The notes under the pieces: model-generated
Database searches by the model: none
Told to the model about the DNA's origin: nothing
The model's input: the letters and a program-made list of their open reading frames with translations, nothing else
Program-made: the position numbers and the translations under genes
Origin: Rheinheimera pleomorphica
GTDB taxonomy: Bacteria > Pseudomonadota > Gammaproteobacteria > Enterobacterales > Alteromonadaceae
Assembly (NCBI RefSeq): GCF_011634895.1
Contig: NZ_SIRR01000001.1
Location: 124,001 to 188,000, forward strand
Direction of reading: 5' to 3'
DNA: 64,000 nucleotides
Shown: positions 35,349-45,235 of the stretch, piece after piece
Position numbering within the stretch: the first letter of the stretch is position 1
Layout of the letters: each line of letters begins with the position of its first letter

Positions 35349-36323
35349 TTATACGTAATCCAGGCCATGCTCGGCGGTATCGGCACGCAGCGCGGCATTA
35401 AGCTCGACCATGTCCTGCGGAATAGGCGCATGCCATTCCAGAATTTCCAGCGTAATAGGATGCGCTAAACGCAGCATGGCAGCATGTAATGCCTGGCGCT
35501 TAAAATTACGTAACACGCTAAGTAAATGCTCATCGGCTTTACGCGGTGGTCTTGGCCGGCCAGCATAAACAGGGTCTCCCACCAGCGGGTGGTTAACAAA
35601 GGTCATATGTACACGAATTTGATGGGTACGCCCGGTTTCCAGCCGCAGCCGCAAGCGGGTGTGGGCCCGGTATTTTTCCATTACACGAAAATGGGTTGTC
35701 GCCGGCTTGCCTGACTGGCTTACTGCCATATGGGTGCGCTTTGTTGGGTGGCGGCCAATGGGCTCATCGATAGTTCCGCCGCCGGTCATGGCACCGTGGC
35801 ACACCGCTTCATATTCGCGGGTAATTTCACGTGCCTGCATGGCTTCAACCAGATGCGTTTGCGCTGGTATGGTTTTAGCTACCACCATCAGACCAGTGGT
35901 GTCTTTGTCCAGTCGGTGAATAATACCGGCCCTTGGCACTTCAGCAATGCCTGGGCAATGATGCAGCAACGCGTTTAACAAAGTGCCATCACTGTTGCCA
36001 GCGCCCGGATGCACCACTAAGCCAGCCGGTTTGTTAATGACTAAAATATGGTCGTCTTCATAAACAATATTCAGATCAATCGCCTGAGCTTCAAAACGCT
36101 CATCTTCCGGCAGCTCGGCCAGAATATCAATTTGCTCACCACCGAGCACTTTCTCGCGCGGCTTGTTTTGCACAGCACCGTTTACGCTAACCGCATCGGC
36201 TAAAATCCACTCTTTTATCCGCGAACGCGAATAATCGGGGAACATTTCGGCCAGAACCTGATCTAAGCGCTTACCAAAAAGATGGTCTGGTACAATTTCT
36301 GAAAGTTTTAGCTGTTTTGTCAT
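35349..36323 (-). CDS. rluD: 23S rRNA pseudouridine(1911/1915/1917) synthase
   Basis: This 324-residue enzyme makes three pseudouridines in helix 69 of 23S rRNA. An S4-like RNA-binding domain (about 15-75: GKRLDQVLAEMFPDYSRSR) precedes the catalytic domain, with the active aspartate in GIIHRLDKDTTGLMVVAK (about 133-150) and LRLETGRTHQIRVHM. The ATG at 36323 matches the family start (MTKQLKLSEIV); an upstream in-frame start adds 18 unsupported residues. It is divergent from bamD, as in E. coli. Confidence 0.96.
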   Translation of the reverse strand: MTKQLKLSEIVPDHLFGKRLDQVLAEMFPDYSRSRIKEWILADAVSVNGAVQNKPREKVLGGEQIDILAELPEDERFEAQAIDLNIVYEDDHILVINKPAGLVVHPGAGNSDGTLLNALLHHCPGIAEVPRAGIIHRLDKDTTGLMVVAKTIPAQTHLVEAMQAREITREYEAVCHGAMTGGGTIDEPIGRHPTKRTHMAVSQSGKPATTHFRVMEKYRAHTRLRLRLETGRTHQIRVHMTFVNHPLVGDPVYAGRPRPPRKADEHLLSVLRNFKRQALHAAMLRLAHPITLEILEWHAPIPQDMVELNAALRADTAEHGLDYV

Positions 36324-36446
36324 AACGGAAGCAGTTATCCTGTGTGCAACCCCGGCAGGTCTGGGGTAGAATCGCAATAAGGTGTATTTTAGCGACTTTA
36401 CCCCCGACTAGACAGCCATTTAGCTCATGTAGTAACGGATTTTTAA

Positions 36447-37196
36447 ATGAAAGCGAATTTTATACTGATTTCTCTGCTGGCGCTGACGCTCAGTGCCTGT
36501 GCCGGCAAACCCAAAGAAGTAGAAGCCAGCACGACGCAAACCGCGCAAACACTGTACCAACAAGCTAAAGAAGTTCTGGATAACGGCCTGTATAACCGCG
36601 CCATTGAGCTGCTGACAGCGGTGGAAAGCCGCTACCCCTTTGGCCCGCTGGCACGCCAGGTGCAACTGGACTTAATTTACGCCCACTATAAAGCCGGTGA
36701 TGTCTCTAAAGCTCTGGCGGGCATAGACCGTTTTATCCGCCTGAACCCAAATCACCCTGAGCTGGATTACGTGTACTACATGCGCGGCCTGAGCAATTTA
36801 CAAGCCGATGAAAACGCACTGCACAGCTTGCTGGGCATTGACCGTGCCGATCGCGACTTAGCCAGCACCCGGCAAGCCTTTGACGATTTTAAAACTCTGG
36901 TTAGCAGCTTTCCGCAAAGCAAGTACGCCCCTGAAGCGAAAAAGCGCATGTTAAGCATCAAAGACACATTAGCCCGGCATGAGCTGATGATAGCGGATTA
37001 CTATATGCGCCGTGGCGCCTATTTAGCCGCCGCCAACCGTGGTAAATATATCGTCGAGTTTTACCGCGACTCGCCTTTGGTTGAACAGGCGCTGGAAGTG
37101 ATGGTAGAAAGTTACGACAAACTGGGTTTAAGCAAACTAAAAGATGATACCTATCAGGTGCTGAAACTGAATTTCCCCGACAACAATAAGTTTTAA
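36447..37196 (+). CDS. bamD: Outer-membrane assembly lipoprotein BamD
   Basis: This 249-residue lipoprotein is the essential TPR partner of BamA in beta-barrel insertion into the outer membrane. The signal ends in LTLSACAG, with Cys19 as the lipidated residue approximately. TPR units follow: LYQQAKEVLDNGLYNRAIEL, YPFGPLARQVQLDLIYAHYK, FIRLNPNHPELDYVYYMRGL and FPQSKYAPEAKKRM. The sequence is collinear with E. coli BamD (YfiO). It faces rluD across 123 bases and converges on radA. Confidence 0.97.
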   Translation: MKANFILISLLALTLSACAGKPKEVEASTTQTAQTLYQQAKEVLDNGLYNRAIELLTAVESRYPFGPLARQVQLDLIYAHYKAGDVSKALAGIDRFIRLNPNHPELDYVYYMRGLSNLQADENALHSLLGIDRADRDLASTRQAFDDFKTLVSSFPQSKYAPEAKKRMLSIKDTLARHELMIADYYMRRGAYLAAANRGKYIVEFYRDSPLVEQALEVMVESYDKLGLSKLKDDTYQVLKLNFPDNNKF

Positions 37197-37199
37197 CCG

Positions 37200-37230
37200 A
37201 CAAGCCCCGCACTGCGGGGCTTGTTATATT
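37200..37230. terminator. Terminator between bamD and radA
   Basis: ACAAGCCCCGC / GCGGGGCTTGT with a 3-base loop. It starts within 4 bases of the bamD stop; the T run is short, but the stem is strong and the genes converge. Confidence 0.75.
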
Positions 37231-38591
37231 TAAATCGCCTCTAAGGCTTCCGACAATTTCGCGACCGCAATCACTTCCATGCCGCTGATAGCCTCTTTCG
37301 GGCTATTCGCCAGCGGCACTATTGCCCGTTTAAAGCCATGTTTGGCTGCCTCACGCAGCCGCTCCTGGCCACTGGGTACCGGACGTATTTCACCGGCCAG
37401 CCCCACCTCACCAAATACCACCAAATCATTTGGCAACGGCTTGTCGCGAAAACTGGATACCAGCGCCAATAAAGTGGCTAAATCGGCACTGGTTTCATTC
37501 ACTTTTACGCCGCCGACCACATTAACAAACACGTCCTGATCAGCCATTTGGATGCCCGCGTGACGATGCATTACCGCCAGCAGCATTGATATACGGTTTT
37601 GCTCCATGCCCAGCGTAACCCGGCGTGGGTTATTCAGCGGTGAGTAATCCACCAACCCCTGAATTTCAACCAGCAATGGCCGGGTGCCTTCCCACAACAC
37701 CATGACAATACTGCCGGATTGATCTTCCTTACCGCGGGTTAAAAAAATGGCCGACGGGTTTTTCACTTCTTTCATGCCCTGACCAGTCATGGCAAACACA
37801 CCCAGCTCATTTACCGGGCCAAAGCGGTTTTTATTGCCACGCAAGGTGCGGTAGCGGTTGTCACTGTCACCATCAAGCATTACCGAGCAATCAATGCAGT
37901 GCTCCAACACCTTGGGCCCGGCCAGTGAGCCATCTTTGGTAACATGGCCGACCATAATAATCGCAATATGGTGCTGCTTGGCAAAACGGGTTAAATAGGC
38001 CGCGCTTTCACGCACCTGCGACACACTACCCGGCGCCGATTGTATATCGGCCAGGTGCATCACCTGAATAGAGTCGATAACCATAATGCGCGGCTTTTCC
38101 TGTTGTGCCAACGCACAGATGGTTTCAACATTAGTTTCCGCCAGCATTTTCAGCGCGTTGGTTGGCAAGCCTAAGCGCTGCGCCCGCATCGCCACCTGTT
38201 GTAAAGATTCCTCACCGGTAACATAAAGCGCGCCGCCCTGCTGTGCCAGGCCACACATAATTTGCAATAACAAGGTACTTTTGCCGGCGCCGGGATGGCC
38301 ACCAATTAAAATAGCCGAGCCTGGCACTATGCCACCGCCCAGTACCCGGTCAAACTCAGCAAAACCACTGCTAAAACGCGGTACATCTTGTAAATCCACT
38401 TCATCCAGCCGCATCACTTTGGCCACGGCCGCGCCGGCATAGCCTTCAAAGCGGGCATTTTTACTGCTGCCGGTGCCCAGCCGCACTTCGCTTACGGTAT
38501 TCCAGGCACCACACTCTGTGCACTGGCCTTGCCAACGCACAAAATCAGCCCCACAATCGCTGCAAACATAAGCGGTTTTTACTTTTGCCAT
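37230..38591 (-). CDS. radA: DNA repair protein RadA
   Basis: This 453-residue RecA-like helicase aids branch migration in recombination. The N-terminal zinc finger reads CSDCGADFVRWQGQCTEC. The ATPase domain has Walker A GGHPGAGKSTLL (about 97-108), IMVIDSIQVMH and the RadA-specific KNRFG (GNKNRFGPVNELG). The C-terminal Lon-like domain includes VNVVGGVKVNETSADLA and GEVGLAGEIRPV. It lies near serB, as in E. coli, although a PilZ gene and a hydrolase gene are inserted between them here. Confidence 0.98.
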   Translation of the reverse strand: MAKVKTAYVCSDCGADFVRWQGQCTECGAWNTVSEVRLGTGSSKNARFEGYAGAAVAKVMRLDEVDLQDVPRFSSGFAEFDRVLGGGIVPGSAILIGGHPGAGKSTLLLQIMCGLAQQGGALYVTGEESLQQVAMRAQRLGLPTNALKMLAETNVETICALAQQEKPRIMVIDSIQVMHLADIQSAPGSVSQVRESAAYLTRFAKQHHIAIIMVGHVTKDGSLAGPKVLEHCIDCSVMLDGDSDNRYRTLRGNKNRFGPVNELGVFAMTGQGMKEVKNPSAIFLTRGKEDQSGSIVMVLWEGTRPLLVEIQGLVDYSPLNNPRRVTLGMEQNRISMLLAVMHRHAGIQMADQDVFVNVVGGVKVNETSADLATLLALVSSFRDKPLPNDLVVFGEVGLAGEIRPVPSGQERLREAAKHGFKRAIVPLANSPKEAISGMEVIAVAKLSEALEAI

Positions 38592-38711
38592 AGTTTATTT
38601 TCTCAAGCTAAATGAAAGGCATGGATATTGCTTTTCAAAATATAACAACGTAGCGTACTACAGATTATAACCCTAGGGTGCCGGTATTTTGGCATTGAAC
38701 CTGACTGAATT

Positions 38712-41240
38712 ATGACAGCAACAGATTTACAGGAACATATTGGTATTATTGACCGGATGAAAAGCCTGCTCAACAGCGCAGACTTTGATCAGGTGTTTAG
38801 TTTATTGACCTCCGATCTGCCAAAGTCGAAACAATTCCTGCTAAAAATGGAGCTAAAACGCATGGCACAGCCATGCAACTTCTATATTGACCTGCGCGGC
38901 CATGTCGATGGCGATGTAAAACCCTATGAGTATATGGGCAAAACCCATTATCTGGATGACAATGCCATCAAAGTATTTGAGGCCGGGTTAAAGCAATACG
39001 GCAGCTTTACGCTGGGTTTGTACGAAGAGGTGTTAAATACCGAAAATAACTTTCGTGTTATGCACCGTAAACAAACCGAACAACGGGTGCGCAATGCGTT
39101 ACAACAATCCGCCGCAGCAGATGACGCTGCAGCAGACGATGATAGCGCCAGCCAGCCTGCACAGTATGCTAACCTGGTGCCATTTGGCAGCTACACCAGC
39201 CGCCGCGACGAGCGGATGCACTTTAGCATCGATGTTGAGCTGGAGCTAAGCAACAAACGCATCAAAGCCAGCACCAGTGATTTATCGGTATCGGGCTGCA
39301 AAATAAAGCTGCCCAAACATCTTGAACTGACCGCAGGAACGCCGTTAAAACTGCATTTTACCGGGTTAGAACAAGAATTTATGCTTGGTTTGGCCGACGG
39401 CGTCGCCTATAACGTTGTCGACTCAGAGCGTCAGGGCAATGTGACCTACTTGCGCTTGCAACGGCAGCAAAATGCCGATGACGCGCAGTTTTCTGAGTTC
39501 TTGCAAAAATTTATTACCGGTAATAAACGACGCTACAAAGTGAATCTGGACAATGTTTGCCAAAGCCTGCTAAGCAAAGGCTACGAGCAGTTTTACCTGC
39601 CGCGCAGCAGTACCTTGCCGGTGTTTATTGCGGTAAAAGAAGGCAAACCCGTACCGGTGTGTGCTTTGACTACCGATTGCAACAAAGCCGTTTGGCAATA
39701 TTTTCTCGATGAACAACATCAGGCAGTATTTGCCAGTATATTTAATGTACGCCGCCTGAAAACGTTATTACAGCTACCCAGTAGCGACAAATCCACTATT
39801 GTGTACAGTTTTACCCATGCGGTTAAAGGCAGATTGTTTTTTTACTCAGCCACCCGGGAAGAGCTGGCGCAGTCCGATCGGGCACGGCAGTTATTTCTTG
39901 GCTTTGGCGCCAGCAAACCGAGCTGGCGGGTGTTTCAGCTGAATTTACACCGCACCTCTGCCGCTTTGGCCGAAATGCCATCAAGCTTACCGGCATCAGA
40001 CGGCAGCAAAGCGACAGCGGGGTTATCGAATCTGGTAAAGCAGTTTATTCAGGACATTCGCTATATTGCCAGTCTGAGCGATATTACAGCAACAGAAAGT
40101 GCTTTTTGGTACCAGAGCTATCCGGTTGATCAGCAGCAACTCAAACTATTGGCCAACTTTGGCCATCAAAAAGTTCCCAACCAACCACAGTGCGAAGCGG
40201 TCGCCGTGCAATATGTGAATCTGCGCTCTGAGTCTCGCTATTTATACAAAACGACCGTCACTATTAGCGACAGTGAACAGCAAACTGAGTTAAGTGGCCA
40301 CAGCCGGGACTTTTCGTCGAAAGGCTTACAACTGGAAACCACCTTACCGGTGCGGTTTAAAAAAGGCGATGTAGTGTTGCTTAACCTGCCGGACATGCAG
40401 AAAATCAGCAATAAATATCAGTTAACGTCACTGCCGTATGAAGTGATGGCCGTTAGCAAAAGCCGTACTATTATGAATTTACGCGCCGCAGAAGGCACCG
40501 AGCCTCATACCGGCCGGTTATTTTTTCAGCAATTGATCCAGAATAACCGTGCCAAGCTGACCCCGGCGGAAGAAAGCCCGAAATATCCCGGGCTGTCTGT
40601 TGCCCTGCGTAATCTGTACCTTAATGCCCAGAATCATTTTGTGCTGTATATACATCGCAAGGGTATCCGTTACGAAATTAATACGGTGGCCCAGGGTCAG
40701 CAACCAAGCAGCTTGCACCAACTACTGAGTGTAGATAGCAATAAAGCTGAAAAACTGGATTTGGCGCCGATCCTGCAAAACAATGCCGCCAGCCTGCATT
40801 TTGCCCAGCAGTTAAAACAGATGAAACGTTTTGATAGCCCAAAAGCGTTTGAGTTATATATCACAGTGCACAACAAGGCTGCGCCCGGCTCGCGCCTGTC
40901 CTGTCGCTATGACTACGAATTTGCCAGTGAACAACTAAAACAGCAGTATGTGCTTAGTGCACTGCAAAATGGCACCTTATTTTGTTATCGCTTTTTGCTA
41001 TCACGCACCGGCAGGCCGGATATTGATTTTATTGCCGCAGAGCTCAACTACATCAGTACTTATGCGATACACAAAGCCAAACAATTGGAAGAAGAACTAT
41101 GGAGTGTCGCCGGTGTTATTGACGCCATAGATATCTCCGCCGAAGTGGCCTGGCGCTACGGCGCTACACTTGAGCAAAGTGCACAGCAAGATTTACAGCG
41201 CCAAACGTTAATTGCGCAGTTGCAACAACCAGTCCCGTAG
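38712..41240 (+). CDS. Large PilZ-domain protein (probable cyclic-di-GMP effector)
   Basis: This 842-residue protein has no signal peptide or clear membrane helix. Two PilZ-like domains can be seen. One, near 163-265, has RRDERMHF followed by DLSVSGCKIKLP, close to the RxxxR...DxSxxG cyclic-di-GMP motif. The other, near 506-600, has RSESRY, then SRDFSSKGLQLE. The remainder is alpha/beta sequence without a recognised domain. Similar long PilZ proteins occur in Alteromonadales. It may read the cyclic di-GMP made by GGDEF proteins, but its target is unknown. The last 33 bases overlap the end of the convergent alpha/beta hydrolase gene. Confidence 0.87.
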   Translation: MTATDLQEHIGIIDRMKSLLNSADFDQVFSLLTSDLPKSKQFLLKMELKRMAQPCNFYIDLRGHVDGDVKPYEYMGKTHYLDDNAIKVFEAGLKQYGSFTLGLYEEVLNTENNFRVMHRKQTEQRVRNALQQSAAADDAAADDDSASQPAQYANLVPFGSYTSRRDERMHFSIDVELELSNKRIKASTSDLSVSGCKIKLPKHLELTAGTPLKLHFTGLEQEFMLGLADGVAYNVVDSERQGNVTYLRLQRQQNADDAQFSEFLQKFITGNKRRYKVNLDNVCQSLLSKGYEQFYLPRSSTLPVFIAVKEGKPVPVCALTTDCNKAVWQYFLDEQHQAVFASIFNVRRLKTLLQLPSSDKSTIVYSFTHAVKGRLFFYSATREELAQSDRARQLFLGFGASKPSWRVFQLNLHRTSAALAEMPSSLPASDGSKATAGLSNLVKQFIQDIRYIASLSDITATESAFWYQSYPVDQQQLKLLANFGHQKVPNQPQCEAVAVQYVNLRSESRYLYKTTVTISDSEQQTELSGHSRDFSSKGLQLETTLPVRFKKGDVVLLNLPDMQKISNKYQLTSLPYEVMAVSKSRTIMNLRAAEGTEPHTGRLFFQQLIQNNRAKLTPAEESPKYPGLSVALRNLYLNAQNHFVLYIHRKGIRYEINTVAQGQQPSSLHQLLSVDSNKAEKLDLAPILQNNAASLHFAQQLKQMKRFDSPKAFELYITVHNKAAPGSRLSCRYDYEFASEQLKQQYVLSALQNGTLFCYRFLLSRTGRPDIDFIAAELNYISTYAIHKAKQLEEELWSVAGVIDAIDISAEVAWRYGATLEQSAQQDLQRQTLIAQLQQPVP

Positions 41241-42104
41241 CTGTGGAAAATGATCATCTATAGCCGCCGGGTGCGTCAGCATAGAGATATGGTCATAGTC
41301 GTGTTGGTAGCCGCTGGCTTTACCCAATAAACTAAAACGCGCCTGCGGTGCGGTCTCGGCAATAAAGCGGCGCACATCGTCCGGGTGTCCCAGCAGGCGA
41401 TCATTTTGTGCCGCGAAATGCCACACCGGCGGCCAGCGCAATTGTTGACAGGCATTGGCATAATCAAATTGATCACTGGGATCAACAAAGGCCGCACCGT
41501 TAATCCAGTGCACGGTATCGCGTAAAAACTGTTCCGGTTCATCATCGGCGCCCAAACGCCACTTACGCGCCGGAAAATAGCCCTGTTTACGGCTAAGCCA
41601 GGGCGCTAGCGTATTCCAGACAAAATCAATTTTCAGTTTACGCTCCAGGCTGTTGACACTGATCACCCGTTTCGTACCAAAGCACACTTTTGCCGCCACC
41701 TTAGCGGTTAATTCTGGGTAACGGGCCAGACTCGCCCCCGCCACAACACCGCCCCAGGAGTGAGCAATCAAAATAACCGGCTGTTGATGCAACTGATAAA
41801 TATGTTCAATCAGCGCCGGGATATCACGGGTGATCATTTGCTGCTGACTTTGCACAAATCCCTGTGAAACATGTGGTCTGGACAAGCCACGGCCGGCAAA
41901 ATCGGCGCAGTACACCATAAAGCCACTGTCTGCCAGATAGCAGCCTAAGCCTTTGCCGGAATGACTGTAAAAAATGCGGCCGTTTTCAATGGCGCCATGC
42001 AGCATCAGTACCGGCGCTATGCCTTGCTGTAGTGGCAGTAAGCGGCGCAGATGCAACTGGTACTGGTCTAAATCCAGATAAAACGAGCTTTGCTGATGTT
42101 TCAT
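41208..42104 (-). CDS. Alpha/beta hydrolase
   Basis: This 298-residue protein has the alpha/beta hydrolase layout: LMLHGAIENGRIF (oxyanion loop), YCADFAGRGLSRP, the nucleophile elbow LIAHSWGGVVAG (Ser near 118), a likely acid in FAAQNDRLLGHPDD and the histidine in YDHISMLTHP. It has no signal peptide, so it is probably a cytoplasmic esterase or lipase-like enzyme with unknown substrate. It begins 2 bases after serB on the same strand and is likely co-transcribed with it. Its 3' end overlaps the convergent PilZ gene. Confidence 0.88.
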   Translation of the reverse strand: MKHQQSSFYLDLDQYQLHLRRLLPLQQGIAPVLMLHGAIENGRIFYSHSGKGLGCYLADSGFMVYCADFAGRGLSRPHVSQGFVQSQQQMITRDIPALIEHIYQLHQQPVILIAHSWGGVVAGASLARYPELTAKVAAKVCFGTKRVISVNSLERKLKIDFVWNTLAPWLSRKQGYFPARKWRLGADDEPEQFLRDTVHWINGAAFVDPSDQFDYANACQQLRWPPVWHFAAQNDRLLGHPDDVRRFIAETAPQARFSLLGKASGYQHDYDHISMLTHPAAIDDHFPQLRDWLLQLRN

Positions 42105-42106
42105 GC

Positions 42107-43180
42107 TTAATCCAGCAAATACAGCAGCTGTAATAAAGAACCTTGCCGGATAGCCGCTTTGGCCTGCGCCTGAACTTTGGGTTTGGCATGAAAAGCCACG
42201 CCTAAGCTGGCGGCATTCAACATCGGAATATCATTAGCACCATCCCCTATTGCTACCGTTTGGCTGCTGGCTATGCCGAACTGCGCGGCCAGCTTTGTCA
42301 CCACCTGTGCTTTGGTCGTGGCATCAACAATATCGCCCAACACTTTACCGGTGAGCTTGCCATCAACAATCTCCAGCACATTGGCAAAAGTGGCTGTTAG
42401 GCCCAGCTGCTGCTTTAACGCATCAGTAAAATAGGTAAAGCCGCCTGAGGCTATCGCCACCTGCCACTGATGCTGCTGTAAATGCGTTACCAACTCGGTT
42501 AAGCCCGGCATCAACGGCACCGTATCCAATACCTGGCGCAGTATCGTTTGTGGTGCGCCGGCTAACGTCGCCACTCGCGCCACCAGGCTCTGGGCAAAAT
42601 CCAGCTCGCCATTCATCGCCCGGGCGGTTACCGCCGCCACCTGCTCACCGGTGCCAGCCAGCTTAGCAATTTCGTCTATACATTCTATTTGGATCGCAGT
42701 GGAGTCCATATCCATCACCAGCACACCCGCTTGTTGCAGCGTTGGCGTTTCGGTTAAATACACCACTTCAATATCCAGCGTTGTAGCAAGGCTGGCTAAT
42801 TGCTGCTGTTGCTGCAGTGTCAGCCCGGCAGAAAGCTGCAGCTCAAGCGCTCCAGCTAATGCAGGATGAGGTTGATACAACCGGCAAGCCATGGCGGTTT
42901 CGCTAGCCAGTTGCTGCAGTAGCATAGCGATAGCCTGCCAGTTAAGCTGCTGTGCAAACACGCGCAGCACAGCACTATAGCCATTTTCGGGTAACGCAAA
43001 AGCCTCAGCCTGGCGCAATGCTAATGGCTCAGCGCTTTGCAATAACAATTGGTTGTGTTGCCATTTCAGTGCATAGTTTTGCTGTACAGACAACGTTGCT
43101 GGCGCAACAGCGGCTTGTGCTGTTGTGGGAAGCTGATAAAAAAACGACACTTGAGTCCCTATACTTGCTGACACGACCAT
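42107..43180 (-). CDS. serB: Phosphoserine phosphatase
   Basis: This 357-residue HAD enzyme releases serine from phosphoserine, the last step of serine synthesis. The nucleophile motif VLVMDMDSTAIQIECIDEIA (about 151-170) is followed by VAIASGGFTYFTDALK, KAQVVTKLA and VAIGDGANDIPMLNAASLG. The first 150 residues form an ACT-like N-terminal part, making it longer than E. coli SerB (322). It is divergent from a YtjB-like gene, as in E. coli. Confidence 0.95.
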   Translation of the reverse strand: MVVSASIGTQVSFFYQLPTTAQAAVAPATLSVQQNYALKWQHNQLLLQSAEPLALRQAEAFALPENGYSAVLRVFAQQLNWQAIAMLLQQLASETAMACRLYQPHPALAGALELQLSAGLTLQQQQQLASLATTLDIEVVYLTETPTLQQAGVLVMDMDSTAIQIECIDEIAKLAGTGEQVAAVTARAMNGELDFAQSLVARVATLAGAPQTILRQVLDTVPLMPGLTELVTHLQQHQWQVAIASGGFTYFTDALKQQLGLTATFANVLEIVDGKLTGKVLGDIVDATTKAQVVTKLAAQFGIASSQTVAIGDGANDIPMLNAASLGVAFHAKPKVQAQAKAAIRQGSLLQLLYLLD

Positions 43181-43221
43181 GGCATGCTACGCGCATTAAC
43201 GACTAGCTAAGCTGGCGCTTT

Positions 43222-43824
43222 ATGGAAAATATGCAGAACGATATCCCATTACCCAACAGCACTTCAAGCACTATTAAGCTGCTACAGATTGCGGTTGCGG
43301 TATTGGGGATCTGGCTGTTATTACATAGTTGGGTGCTGCTACAGCAACAAGGTCGGCATTTGCTGCAACAACAAAGCAGCCAGCTGATGCGCGAAACCCT
43401 GGCAACCTTGTCACATACCGCGGCCTATTTAATCGAAAATGATCAACTCGACGGCCTGGAGCAACTGACGCAGCATATTGCTGCCAGCCCCTATTTGCAT
43501 GACGTGGTGGTGTACGACGCTAACGGCGTACGCATGAGCTGGTCTGAAGGCAGCGCAGCCGCCAGGCTGTTATATAGTCCGACGCAAGTGGAGCCGCTAC
43601 AGGCGATGGTACAACCCATCAGCAAAGATCAGCAGTTGCTTGGTTATATTAAGTTAAGCTTACGTCTGGATGCATCCTTGACGCCTATTGCCATGTCATG
43701 GCAGCGTTTAATGCAACAGTTGCTGCTTATGCTGGTATTAGCCGGTATTATTGGTTTTTTGCTGCGCCGCGGCTTTTCGCGTTTTTCGCGGCAGTCACTG
43801 CGCCTGCGTCGCCTCAAGCCGTAA
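43222..43824 (+). CDS. YtjB/AhpA-like membrane-anchored periplasmic protein
   Basis: This 200-residue protein has a helix at about 22-40 (LLQIAVAVLGIWLLLHSWVL), a periplasmic part of about 130 residues with QLMRETLATLSHTAAYLIEN and ASPYLHDVVVYDANGV, and a second helix at about 165-183 (LLLMLVLAGIIGFLLRRG). This, and its position opposite serB, match E. coli YtjB (SMP). The role is not well defined; relatives are membrane stress-related proteins. Its 3' end overlaps the convergent tatD gene by 30 bases. Confidence 0.82.
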   Translation: MENMQNDIPLPNSTSSTIKLLQIAVAVLGIWLLLHSWVLLQQQGRHLLQQQSSQLMRETLATLSHTAAYLIENDQLDGLEQLTQHIAASPYLHDVVVYDANGVRMSWSEGSAAARLLYSPTQVEPLQAMVQPISKDQQLLGYIKLSLRLDASLTPIAMSWQRLMQQLLLMLVLAGIIGFLLRRGFSRFSRQSLRLRRLKP

Positions 43825-44604
43825 GATATCCACGCTGTTTTGCCATAAGCTGGTGGCTATTTGCTCAGGCGGCTCTGGCCTTAGCTGACAAAAGGCGTCA
43901 AACACCAACGCCAGCTGCGCCGGAGTATTCACCTCCCCTTGAAAACCAGCCAGCGGCATTGCCGGCGCATCGGTTTCCAGCACAAAGCTGCTTAGCGGCA
44001 ACTTACTCACGGTACGTCGTGTCTTCTCTGCACGGTCATAGGTAATGGTACCGCCGATGCCGAGCTTAAAACCCAACTCAATAAAGGCCATCGCCTGCTG
44101 CTGGCTGCCGGAAAAGGCATGTAAAATACCGCCTTCAGTAAACTGCTGGCGTTTAAGCTCTGCTAAAAGCTGTGGCTGACTTTTACGATGATGCAAAATT
44201 ACCGGCTTATGATATTTGCCGGCGAGTTCAAGCTGACGGCTAAACAACGTTTGCTGCACATCAAAGCTGCTGGTGTCTAACGCGAAATCGAGGCCAATTT
44301 CACCCACGGCTACAATGTGTGATAAATGCTGTATCAGCAACGCCTCAAGCTCTGTCACCGATTCTGGCTTAGCCTTCGCCGCCCACCACGGATGTATGCC
44401 CAGCGCGATATGCCAGTGTGGTTGTTGTTTGTGTAAATCTAACAGGTTTTGCCAGGCAGACTCTTGTACAGCAGGAATAACTAAAGCGGCAACCCCGGCC
44501 TGCTGCGCCTGTTGCCAGTGTAGCGCCTGCGTAGCGGCAAGCTCGGGTAAATCGAGGTGACAGTGGGTATCAAACAGCTTAAGCCCATCTTTGGTTAGGG
44601 ACAT
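43795..44604 (-). CDS. TatD-family metal-dependent deoxyribonuclease
   Basis: This 269-residue protein is a TatD-type TIM-barrel hydrolase. [13 protein letters not shown] gives the HxH metal pair; [10 protein letters not shown] the bridging glutamate; [18 protein letters not shown] and [11 protein letters not shown] the remaining ligands. Family members cleave DNA from the 3' end or remove D-amino acids from tRNA products. Among the E. coli paralogues it may be nearest YjjV, which is encoded in the same neighbourhood there; this is not certain. It overlaps the end of pdxH by 10 bases. Confidence 0.92.
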   Translation of the reverse strand: MSLTKDGLKLFDTHCHLDLPELAATQALHWQQAQQAGVAALVIPAVQESAWQNLLDLHKQQPHWHIALGIHPWWAAKAKPESVTELEALLIQHLSHIVAVGEIGLDFALDTSSFDVQQTLFSRQLELAGKYHKPVILHHRKSQPQLLAELKRQQFTEGGILHAFSGSQQQAMAFIELGFKLGIGGTITYDRAEKTRRTVSKLPLSSFVLETDAPAMPLAGFQGEVNTPAQLALVFDAFCQLRPEPPEQIATSLWQNSVDILRLEATQAQ

Positions 44605-45233
44605 AACCTGTCGATATCCCAGCGGCCATCGGCTGACTGGCTGTACATAAAGCGGTCGTGCAGCCGGTGCTCGCCGCCCTGCCAGAATTCAATTTTATGC
44701 GGCCGTACTAAAAAACCGCCCCAGAAGGATGGCAGCGGCACTTCGCCGTGTTCAAACTTGTGTTTTATCTCAGCAAACTTTTGCAGCAGCGCCTGACGGG
44801 TAGACACCGGCCGGCTTTGCTCTGACGCCCAGGCGGCCAGTTGGCTTTCTTTTGGCCGCGATAAAAAGTATTTTGCCACCTGAATATTACTTACCCGCTC
44901 AGCAGTGCCGTAAACAATCACCTGCCGCTCCAGCGGGTGCCAGGGAAAATGCAGGCACACCTTTGGGTTGCTACTAAGCTCGGTCGCCTTACGGCTGCCC
45001 AGGTTGGTGTAAAAAGTAAAGCCTTCAGGGCTGACATCTTTTAACAACACCAGCCGCTGTGACGGCTGGCCCTGCTCGTCGACTGTCGCCACACACATTG
45101 CGGTTGGATCCGGCAGCTCGGCCGCTATCGCATCTTTTAGCCACAGCTCAAACTGCGCTATCGGATCGGCATTGAGCTTGTCAAAATCCAGCTTATCTTT
45201 AGTGTAACTGCGGCGAATATCGTCGATTTTCAT
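44595..45233 (-). CDS. pdxH: Pyridoxamine/pyridoxine 5'-phosphate oxidase
   Basis: This 212-residue FMN enzyme makes pyridoxal 5'-phosphate. [85 protein letters not shown] and EHRLHDRF match E. coli PdxH throughout, including FMN and substrate contacts. It starts 2 bases after argS and is probably in one unit with prfC, argS and tatD. A truncated relative occurs at 56.9-57.4 kb. Confidence 0.97.
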   Translation of the reverse strand: MKIDDIRRSYTKDKLDFDKLNADPIAQFELWLKDAIAAELPDPTAMCVATVDEQGQPSQRLVLLKDVSPEGFTFYTNLGSRKATELSSNPKVCLHFPWHPLERQVIVYGTAERVSNIQVAKYFLSRPKESQLAAWASEQSRPVSTRQALLQKFAEIKHKFEHGEVPLPSFWGGFLVRPHKIEFWQGGEHRLHDRFMYSQSADGRWDIDRLCP

Positions 45234-45235
45234 CT

